Below are positions 1-4,950 of a DNA stretch of 5,804 nt, one piece after another. The notes beneath the pieces were generated by a model. It did not search any database. It saw only the letters and a list, made by a program, of their open reading frames with translations, and was not told the DNA's origin. The stretch comes from an uncultured Traorella sp. (GTDB lineage Bacteria > Bacillota_I > Bacilli_A > Erysipelotrichales > Erysipelotrichaceae), in the NCBI GenBank assembly GCA_945938205.1, contig CAMEUL010000104.1, positions 1 to 5,804 on the forward strand, read 5' to 3'. The stretch's first letter is position 1. Each line of letters begins with the position of its first letter. The translations under genes and the position numbers were made by a program.

Positions 1-651
1 GATACTATCTTCAAATTGGGACTTGGTAAAATGAACAAAGAAATTGTTCATTTGGTAGGACGATTGAAATACCGTTATTCTTACGGACAGAATGCTCTTC
101 AGCATTCAACAGAAGTGGCACATCTTGCAGGTGTGATGGCAGCAGAACTGGGCTTGAATCAAAATTTAGCAAAACGTGCAGGACTTCTGCATGATATTGG
201 AAAGGCTCTGGACACAGAAACTGAAGGTAGCCATGTGGAATTAGGCTATAAGTTCTGTAAGAAGCATGGTGAAAACGAAATCGTGCTGAATTCCATCCAA
301 TCTCATCATGGTGAAGTAGAGCCAACTAGCATGATAGCAGTTCTGGTACAGGCAGCAGATACCTTAAGTGCTGCACGTCCTGGAGCACGTTATGAAGCAA
401 TGCAAAATTACATCAATCGTTTGGAAGAACTTGAAAAGATCACAAAATCCTTTGAGGGCGTGGATACAAGTTATGCCATTCAAGCTGGACGTGAAATTCG
501 TGTTCTGGTTCATCCGGACAAAGTGGATGATCTTGCATGCACGAAGATTGCCCGTGGCATTCGTGAACGAATTGAAAATGAATTGACATATCCAGGTCAG
601 ATCAAAGTTACGGTCATCCGAGAATTAAGAACCTGTGAATTGGCTAAATAA
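1..651 (+). CDS. rny: Ribonuclease Y, C-terminal part (5' end outside window)
   Basis: RNase Y is the membrane-anchored endoribonuclease that starts bulk mRNA decay in Bacillota. The frame is open from base 1, so the gene begins upstream; the TTG at 16 and ATG at 31 are internal codons. The visible 216 residues cover the HD domain and C-terminal region; the N-terminal membrane helix, coiled coil and KH domain of the roughly 510-520-residue family protein are missing. Numbering codons from base 1, the HD-domain metal residues are H35 (in GQNALQHS), H64-D65 (in LLHDIGKA) and D120 (in QAADTLSAARPGAR). The family signatures GRLKYR, IQSHHG and AIQAGREIRV are present, and the protein ends in the typical IKVTVIRE stretch. 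No catalytic residue is lost. The TAA stop overlaps the ATG of ymdB by one base, the same rny-ymdB pairing as in B. subtilis, which suggests translational coupling. Identification is essentially certain. Confidence 0.97.
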   Translation, partial: DTIFKLGLGKMNKEIVHLVGRLKYRYSYGQNALQHSTEVAHLAGVMAAELGLNQNLAKRAGLLHDIGKALDTETEGSHVELGYKFCKKHGENEIVLNSIQSHHGEVEPTSMIAVLVQAADTLSAARPGARYEAMQNYINRLEELEKITKSFEGVDTSYAIQAGREIRVLVHPDKVDDLACTKIARGIRERIENELTYPGQIKVTVIRELRTCELAK

Positions 652-1427
652 TGAAAGTATTATTTATTGGTGATGTAGTCGGATCTGTAGGAAGAAGAAT
701 GGTTTTCGAAAATCTCCCACGGATCAAAGATGAAGAAAAAGTAGATCTTGTCATCTGCAATGCAGAAAATGCTGCACATGGCAAAGGAATCACGAAAAAA
801 ATCTATCATCAGCTGATTCAAGCAGGTGTAGATGTTCTTACCATGGGAAATCATACTTTCTCCAAAAAGAATCTGGAAGAGGTCATTGATGAACTCGATC
901 GGATGGTACGCCCGGCCAACATGAGTCCAACCGAATATGGGAAACATACCCTTGTAATCGATGTTGATGGAAAGAAAGTAGCTGTCAGCAATTTGATTGG
1001 AGAAGTATTCATGATCAACGTAACAGAATCCTGTTTTCAGGCAATGGATCGGATCTTGTCTGAAACAAAAGCAGATATTCATATCGTGGATCTTCATGCG
1101 GAAGCGACAAGTGAGAAGATTGCTTTTACATTTGAATATGCTGATCGTTGCTCTCTTATCGTTGGAACACATACTCATGTGCAGACAGCCGATGAAAGAA
1201 TCGTGAACGATCACTGTGCAGCTATCAGTGATGTTGGTATGTGCGGAGCTGTTCATTCTGTCATTGGACGAGATGTGGATGAAGTGCTGAGTCGTTTCAA
1301 ATATGGAGCACAGACGCGCTTTACTGTTGCGGAAGGTAAGGGAATTTTCTGTGGAATATTATGTGAAATTGATGATAATGGAAAAGCAGTATCTATCAAA
1401 AGAATTCAAATCAAGGAGTCGGAATGA
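651..1427 (+). CDS. ymdB: YmdB-family calcineurin-like metallophosphodiesterase
   Basis: The protein has 258 residues, close to the usual 260-265 of the YmdB family (TIGR00282-type). B. subtilis YmdB hydrolyses 2',3'-cyclic AMP in vitro, and its mutants have altered biofilm and motility gene expression. The dinuclear-metal ligands are all visible: D8 in FIGDVVGS, E39-N40 in NAENAAHGKG, N67-H68 in MGNHTF, H149 in DLHAEATSEK, and H174 and H176 in GTHTHVQTAD. The motif VRPAN (86-90) and the C-terminal RFTVAEGKG are also family hallmarks. The start is fixed by the TAATG overlap with rny; no separate strong Shine-Dalgarno is seen, so translation is probably by re-initiation after RNase Y. The segment around residues 118-135 is less like B. 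subtilis, which is usual for this family. The TGA stop lies within a terminator hairpin. Cytoplasmic; no signal peptide. Confidence 0.96.
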   Translation: MKVLFIGDVVGSVGRRMVFENLPRIKDEEKVDLVICNAENAAHGKGITKKIYHQLIQAGVDVLTMGNHTFSKKNLEEVIDELDRMVRPANMSPTEYGKHTLVIDVDGKKVAVSNLIGEVFMINVTESCFQAMDRILSETKADIHIVDLHAEATSEKIAFTFEYADRCSLIVGTHTHVQTADERIVNDHCAAISDVGMCGAVHSVIGRDVDEVLSRFKYGAQTRFTVAEGKGIFCGILCEIDDNGKAVSIKRIQIKESE

Positions 1428-1435
1428 CTCCTTTT
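1413..1435 (+). terminator. Rho-independent terminator on the ymdB stop codon
   Basis: A perfect 8-bp stem (AAGGAGTC at 1413-1420 with GACTCCTT at 1426-1433) closes a 5-base loop GGAAT and runs into a short T-tract (1432-1435). The ymdB TGA (1425-1427) lies at the loop/right-arm junction. The short T-run makes it weaker than the two other terminators in the window, so some read-through into the ferredoxin gene is possible. Confidence 0.7.
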
Positions 1436-1449
1436 ACATACCCACATTT

Positions 1450-1464
1450 TTGTATTTTATACAA
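1450..1464. repeat. 15-bp palindrome upstream of the ferredoxin promoter (possible operator)
   Basis: TTGTAT and ATACAA form perfect 6-bp inverted arms around a TTT spacer, 15 bp upstream of the ferredoxin -35 box. The position suits a regulator site. It does not match the spacing of a Rex site and agrees with a PerR box at only 10 of 15 positions by my comparison. In DNA this AT-rich it may be chance. Confidence 0.25.
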
Positions 1465-1479
1465 TTTTCTTATTTGCTA

Positions 1480-1509
1480 TTGAACAAGTTTTTTGGTTTA
1501 TGTTATAAT
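1480..1509 (+). promoter_or_regulatory. Sigma-A promoter of the ferredoxin gene
   Basis: The -35 box is TTGAAC (1480-1485; 4 of 6 consensus bases). After an 18-bp spacer comes a perfect -10 box TATAAT (1504-1509), preceded by TG one base away (1501-1502), giving an extended -10. The predicted start near 1516 leaves a leader of about 20 bases before the ATG, with room for the ribosome binding site and nothing else. Confidence 0.8.
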
Positions 1510-1520
1510 GTTAAGGTCAA

Positions 1521-1527
1521 AAGGAGG
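1521..1527 (+). promoter_or_regulatory. Ribosome binding site of the ferredoxin gene
   Basis: AAGGAGG is a full-strength Shine-Dalgarno, 8 bases from the ATG at 1536. It decides the start of this very short gene and suggests high expression. Confidence 0.88.
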
Positions 1528-1535
1528 TTTACTTC

Positions 1536-1706
1536 ATGCCAGTTACTATTAATAAAGACACTTGCATTGGATGTGGTGCTTGTACAGGAGTTTGCCCAGT
1601 AGGTGCATTATCTATGGACGGAGATAAGTCAGTTTGTGATGAATCAGTTTGCATTGACTGTGGAGCTTGTGTTGCTACTTGCCCAGTAGAAGCAATTTCA
1701 CAATAA
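1536..1706 (+). CDS. Small 2[4Fe-4S] ferredoxin, clostridial type
   Basis: This 56-residue protein is a soluble low-potential electron carrier. Two complete CxxCxxCxxxCP cluster motifs are visible: C10, C13, C16 and C20 followed by P21, and C39, C42, C45 and C49 followed by P50. In clostridial ferredoxins the first three Cys of one motif and the last Cys of the other bind each cubane. Length, internal two-fold symmetry (IGCGAC / IDCGAC; CPVGAL / CPVEAI) and the lack of any extra domain match the family. A ninth cysteine, C34, lies just before the second motif and is not a standard ligand. The gene is a separate unit with its own extended -10 promoter, strong ribosome binding site and strong terminator. 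It lies directly before miaB, a radical-SAM enzyme that needs reducing electrons, so the ferredoxin could serve it; that is inference, as such ferredoxins usually serve many enzymes. Confidence 0.96.
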   Translation: MPVTINKDTCIGCGACTGVCPVGALSMDGDKSVCDESVCIDCGACVATCPVEAISQ

Positions 1707-1729
1707 ACCAAGCAGTAGCTTGGTTTTTT
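1705..1729 (+). terminator. Strong Rho-independent terminator of the ferredoxin gene
   Basis: A perfect 9-bp stem (AAACCAAGC at 1705-1713 with GCTTGGTTT at 1718-1726) has a 4-base loop AGTA and a six-T run (1724-1729). The left arm starts inside the TAA stop (1704-1706). It separates the ferredoxin from miaB, only 30 bases downstream. Confidence 0.92.
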
Positions 1730-1742
1730 CTTGGTGATTGAG

Positions 1743-1763
1743 ATGAAGGAGAAACATGTATGA
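1743..1763 (+). other. Possible 6-codon leader ORF overlapping the miaB start
   Basis: ATG at 1743 opens a reading frame of six codons (M-K-E-K-H-V) ending in TGA at 1761-1763, so its stop overlaps the miaB ATG (1760-1762) as ATGA. GGTGAT at 1733-1738 can pair with the 16S 3' end (the GGUGAU part of AGGAGGUGAU) at about the right distance. The miaB Shine-Dalgarno lies inside this mini-ORF. It could couple translation to miaB, but so short a frame may be chance. Confidence 0.15.
1746..1751 (+). promoter_or_regulatory. Ribosome binding site of miaB
   Basis: AAGGAG lies 8 bases before the ATG at 1760 and 11 before the adjacent in-frame ATG at 1763, which favours 1760. A third ATG at 1756 is in another frame and reaches a stop after ten codons. 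Confidence 0.8.
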
Positions 1764-3196
1764 TGAAAGAAAACTGGAATATGCCTAGTCTTGATAAGGC
1801 AAAACAGAGAAGTAAAAATCAGGCAGTGATTGAAAAATCACTCTTTAATATACCCTTTGAAGTAGAAAATCTAGGAGTAGGTCGCAAGTATTATCTGAGA
1901 ACTTATGGTTGTCAGGCCAATGAACGTGATGGAGAAACGATTGCGGGCATTCTTGAAGCGATGCATTTTACTCCAGCTGAGAATGTGGAGGAAGCAGATC
2001 TGATTCTTCTGAACACATGTGCTATTCGAAAAAATGCAGAGGATAAAGTGTTAGGTGAGCTGGGATCCTTGAAACGCTTGCGTAAGACTAACCCCGACAT
2101 TCTTTTTGGAATGTGTGGATGTATGGCGCAGGAAGAAGATGTCATTCAGACTTTGCTTGAAAAATATCCTCATGTGGATCTAGTATTTGGTACCCATAAT
2201 ATTCATCGTTTGCCGGTACTTTTATATCAGGCAATGATGTCAAAAGAAAAAACGATTGAAGTATTCTCTAAAGAAGGAGAAGTCATTGAAAATTTACCTG
2301 TAAAACGTTTTGGAACTCATAAAGCATGGGTCAATATCATGTATGGCTGTGATAAGTTCTGTACTTATTGCATTGTACCTTATACACGAGGAAAAGAAAG
2401 AAGCCGTCAGGTGGAAGACATTCTGGATGAAATACATACTTTGATCGATACAGGATTCAAAGAAGTGACACTTCTGGGACAAAATGTCAATTCCTATGGA
2501 AAAGATCTGCATCTTGAGGGAGGATTTGCTTATCTGTTAGAAGAAGTTGCAAAGACGGGAATTGAAAGAATCCGTTTTGTGACTTCACATCCTTGGAATT
2601 TCAGTGATGAAATGATCCAGGTGATTGCGAAATATGACAATATCATGCCATTTATTCATTTGCCTGTACAATCGGGTAATGATGAAATACTGAAAATCAT
2701 GGGAAGAAGATATACTTCTAAAGACTATTTAACTCTATTCCATAAGTTGAAAGATCAAGTAAAAGATGCTGCCTTCTCAACAGATATCATTGTAGGTTTT
2801 CCAAATGAGACTAGAGAACAATTTGAAGATACTTTAAAACTAGTCGATGAATGCCAGTTTGATAATTCCTTTACTTTTATCTATTCTCCACGTGTAGGAA
2901 CACCTGCCGCTAAAATGGAAGATAATGTTTCTATGGAAGAAAAAGAAAGCCGTTTACAGGAACTAATGGAACACACCAATCATTGGGCAAGAGTGAAAAA
3001 TGAAGCTTATGAAGGAAAAGTGGTGGAGGTTTTAGTGGATGGTATCAGCAAGAAAAATGAAAATGTATGGTGTGGCTATACCAAAACAAATAAGCTTGTG
3101 AATTTTATCGGAGAAAATATTCATGTTGGTGATCTTGTCAATGTGAAAATCACAGCTGCCAAGAGTTGGAGCCTAGATGGAGAAGCAATAAAGTGA
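1760..3196 (+). CDS. miaB: tRNA-2-methylthio-N6-dimethylallyladenosine synthase MiaB
   Basis: MiaB adds a methylthio group to C2 of N6-isopentenyladenosine at position 37 of tRNAs reading UNN codons, using SAM and two [4Fe-4S] clusters. The 478-residue protein shows the full domain order. The N-terminal methylthiotransferase domain (about 43-160) has cluster ligands C51 (YGCQAN), C87 (NTCAIR) and C121 (CGCMAQ). The radical-SAM domain (about 185-410) has C197, C201 and C204 in the CxxxCxxC motif, then TRGKERSR, LLGQNVNSYG (238-247), TSHPW (275-279), HLPVQSGND (300-308) and STDIIVGFP (340-348). A C-terminal TRAM RNA-binding domain covers about 413-478. FGTHNIHRLP and the N-terminal extension of about 40 residues are typical of MiaB rather than of MtaB or RimO. 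No promoter is evident between the ferredoxin terminator and this gene, so it may depend on read-through or on a promoter inside the ferredoxin gene. The TGA stop is inside its terminator stem. Confidence 0.97.
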   Translation: MMKENWNMPSLDKAKQRSKNQAVIEKSLFNIPFEVENLGVGRKYYLRTYGCQANERDGETIAGILEAMHFTPAENVEEADLILLNTCAIRKNAEDKVLGELGSLKRLRKTNPDILFGMCGCMAQEEDVIQTLLEKYPHVDLVFGTHNIHRLPVLLYQAMMSKEKTIEVFSKEGEVIENLPVKRFGTHKAWVNIMYGCDKFCTYCIVPYTRGKERSRQVEDILDEIHTLIDTGFKEVTLLGQNVNSYGKDLHLEGGFAYLLEEVAKTGIERIRFVTSHPWNFSDEMIQVIAKYDNIMPFIHLPVQSGNDEILKIMGRRYTSKDYLTLFHKLKDQVKDAAFSTDIIVGFPNETREQFEDTLKLVDECQFDNSFTFIYSPRVGTPAAKMEDNVSMEEKESRLQELMEHTNHWARVKNEAYEGKVVEVLVDGISKKNENVWCGYTKTNKLVNFIGENIHVGDLVNVKITAAKSWSLDGEAIK

Positions 3197-3220
3197 TGTA
3201 ATCACTTTTTTGTTTTTTTT
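3190..3220 (+). terminator. Rho-independent terminator over the miaB stop codon
   Basis: AAAGTGAT (3190-3197) and ATCACTTT (3201-3208) form a perfect 8-bp stem with a 3-base loop GTA, followed by a T-rich run 3206-3220 broken by a single G. The miaB TGA (3194-3196) is in the left arm. The distal part of the T-run also supplies the -35 region of the next promoter. Confidence 0.87.
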
Positions 3221-3238
3221 GAATGAGCGTGGTATAAT
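3210..3238 (+). promoter_or_regulatory. Sigma-A promoter of the RNase J / ftsK unit
   Basis: A perfect TATAAT (3233-3238) is preceded by TG one base away (3230-3231), an extended -10. The best -35 is TTGTTT (3210-3215), 17 bp upstream and only half consensus, so the extended -10 probably carries recognition. The expected start is near 3245, giving a leader of about 34 bases. A second TATAAT at 3259-3264 has no usable -35 and would start transcription inside the ribosome binding site. Confidence 0.72.
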
Positions 3239-3266
3239 AACACAAAAGAACCTTGAAATATAATAG

Positions 3267-3273
3267 AAGGAGG
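3267..3273 (+). promoter_or_regulatory. Ribosome binding site of the RNase J gene
   Basis: AAGGAGG lies 5 bases before the ATG at 3279; it is the only good start signal here and fixes the N-terminus at MDQIRICALGG, which lines up with the RNase J family start. Confidence 0.85.
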
Positions 3274-3278
3274 AATTT

Positions 3279-4940
3279 ATGGATCAAATAAGAATCTGTG
3301 CATTGGGAGGACTCGATGAAAACGGAAAAAATATGATCATGATTGAAGTGAATCAGGAAATCATTCTGATTGAAGCTGGAATCAAGTTTCCAGACTCAGA
3401 TCAGTTAGGTATTGAATTTATTATTCCTGATTTCAGCTATCTTTTGGAAAATAAAGATCGTGTGAAAGGTGTATTCATCACACACGGACATGATGATGTA
3501 TCAAGAGCGCTGCCATATCTCTTAAAACAGGTCAATGTACCTGTTTACACAGGTGCCATGAGTGCCAATGTGTTACGTGACCTGTTAAAAAAAGAAGGTG
3601 TCAGCAATTTTAAGATCAATAAGGTAAAGCGAACTGATAAACTGAAGGTTGGAAATATAAAAGTTAGAACTTTTGCGATGAGTCATGCTTATCCTGATAA
3701 TTTTGGAATCGCCATTCATACCGATCAGGGATATATCGTATATACAGGAGAATTCATTATCGATTATGATATGCGTGCGCCTGAATATATCTTTGATATC
3801 AATGAATTGAGTGAGATTGGAAAAGAAGGCGTGCTGTGTCTTTTGAATGAATCTGTGGGAGCAGAAAAAGAAGGGCATACCTCACCATTTCATCGTATTT
3901 CACCATTGCTTGAACCAATTTTTGAAACAAGTGAACATCGTATTCTTATTAGTTGTTATTCACAATCTTTATTTAGAATGCGTGAGATTTTGGATCTTGC
4001 CATCCGTTTCAAGAAAAAGGTTTATTTTCATGGAGATGAAGCTACTTATTTCTTAAAGCACATGGAAGATTTGCATTACTATAAGTTTCCAAAAGAGCTG
4101 ATCGTAAATGACCGTAATTATGATGATCAGAACGATGACATCATTGTTTTGATTACGGAAAGAGGAAAGAGCCTTTTCAGAAAACTTCAGAAAATTGCGA
4201 TGCATGAAGATGATAAGGTTCATTTCAGAACCAGTGATACAATTGTTATTGCTTCTCCGGTAGTAAGTGGAACTGAAATTGAAGCTAACAGTATGGAAAA
4301 TGAAATTTACAAAGAAGGCGGTCAGATTTATTCCTTAAATTCGAAGAAAATTTATTCCATGCACCCAAGCAGCGAGGATCTGAAAATGATGCTGTATCTT
4401 TTCAAGCCACGTTATTATGTACCGGTAAAGGGAGAATATCGTCATCTGATTACCAATGCTCATTTGGCTTTTAATATGGGATACCGTCCGGATCAGATCG
4501 TTATCTTGGACAATGGTCAGTTTGCGACATTTGAAAACAAAGTGCTGAAGAGTGTTGCGGATCATATTGAACTGGAAGAAACTTTGATCGATGGTAAAGA
4601 AAACTGGGATGTGACCGGCGTTGTTTTAAAAGATCGTGAGATTCTTTCCAACGAAGGCGGTATGGTCATTGGTGTCAGTGTAGACTTTAAAACAAAAAAG
4701 ATCATCGGAGGTGTAGATGTTCAAACTCGAGGACTGATTTACCTAAAGGATGCGGAATACATCGTGAAGGAAGTTATGAAGATAACAGAGGATACCATCA
4801 ATGAAAATGTTGCGAATAAAACTTATGAGAACATCGAAACACGTATGGATGTCAAAGATAAAGTTACACGTTATTTATTAAAAGAAACAGGAAAGAGGCC
4901 AATGGTATTACCGGTGATTATTGAAATCAATCAGCAGTAG
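3279..4940 (+). CDS. rnjB: RNase J-family beta-CASP protein with degenerate active site (RNase J2-like)
   Basis: The 553-residue protein has the RNase J architecture: a metallo-beta-lactamase core split by a beta-CASP domain (roughly 200-345), then the C-terminal domain ending near RPMVLPVIIEI, a clear RNase J signature. Family landmarks include ALGG (8-11), GIKFPD, IPDFSYL, THGH (68-71), IGKEGVLCLL (180-189) and KGEYR (384-388). Catalytic RNase J1 needs the HxHxDH metal motif plus His144, Asp166 and His390. Here H69, H71, D73 and H136 remain, but the second His of the motif is V74, Asp166 is E158 and His390 is K384. The usual SDSTNSE motif reads NESVGAE, and the SQGEP loop is absent; S360 and H362 appear to keep the S-x-H phosphate-binding pair. 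By comparison, B. subtilis RNase J2 also lacks the equivalents of His79 and His390. I infer a weak or inactive subunit partnering a catalytic RNase J1 encoded elsewhere. It is followed after 10 bases by ftsK, as rnjB lies near spoIIIE in B. subtilis. Family membership is sure; the J2 role is inferred. Confidence 0.88.
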   Translation: MDQIRICALGGLDENGKNMIMIEVNQEIILIEAGIKFPDSDQLGIEFIIPDFSYLLENKDRVKGVFITHGHDDVSRALPYLLKQVNVPVYTGAMSANVLRDLLKKEGVSNFKINKVKRTDKLKVGNIKVRTFAMSHAYPDNFGIAIHTDQGYIVYTGEFIIDYDMRAPEYIFDINELSEIGKEGVLCLLNESVGAEKEGHTSPFHRISPLLEPIFETSEHRILISCYSQSLFRMREILDLAIRFKKKVYFHGDEATYFLKHMEDLHYYKFPKELIVNDRNYDDQNDDIIVLITERGKSLFRKLQKIAMHEDDKVHFRTSDTIVIASPVVSGTEIEANSMENEIYKEGGQIYSLNSKKIYSMHPSSEDLKMMLYLFKPRYYVPVKGEYRHLITNAHLAFNMGYRPDQIVILDNGQFATFENKVLKSVADHIELEETLIDGKENWDVTGVVLKDREILSNEGGMVIGVSVDFKTKKIIGGVDVQTRGLIYLKDAEYIVKEVMKITEDTINENVANKTYENIETRMDVKDKVTRYLLKETGKRPMVLPVIIEINQQ

Positions 4941-4944
4941 GGGG
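4939..4944 (+). promoter_or_regulatory. Ribosome binding site of ftsK
   Basis: AGGGGG, one mismatch from AGGAGG, lies 6 bases before the ATG at 4951 and begins within the TAG stop of the RNase J gene. No terminator or promoter separates the two genes, so co-transcription and probably coupled translation are likely. Confidence 0.7.
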
Positions 4945-4950
4945 ATTTGA

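Noticed and set aside
16..33. TTG at 16 or ATG at 31 as the start of the first gene
   Set aside because: The frame is open to the window edge and the visible part begins in the middle of RNase Y, so these are internal codons.
660..1256. 198-codon open frame on the minus strand opposite ymdB
   Set aside because: The plus strand there encodes a fully recognisable YmdB with all metal ligands. The antisense product has biased, Cys/Ile/Phe-rich composition, resembles no family I know, and lacks a clear ribosome binding site.
1450..1464. Assigning the palindrome to Rex or PerR
   Set aside because: Rex sites have longer arms with a wider spacer, and the PerR box agreement is only partial. I keep it as an unassigned palindrome.
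1303..1602. 99-codon plus-strand frame running from the end of ymdB into the ferredoxin gene
   Set aside because: It crosses the ymdB terminator, the promoter and the ferredoxin ribosome binding site out of frame with both real genes; the sequence looks like translated AT-rich spacer.
1529..1711. 60-codon minus-strand frame opposite the ferredoxin
   Set aside because: It is the mirror of the repeated Cys-cluster codons; its Gln/Thr/Ala/Pro-rich repeats come from that symmetry. The plus-strand ferredoxin is unmistakable.
3279..4940. Calling the RNase J gene a pseudogene because of lost catalytic residues
   Set aside because: The frame is full length, with a good promoter, ribosome binding site and conserved structural motifs. 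Active-site loss with an intact frame suggests a changed role, not decay.
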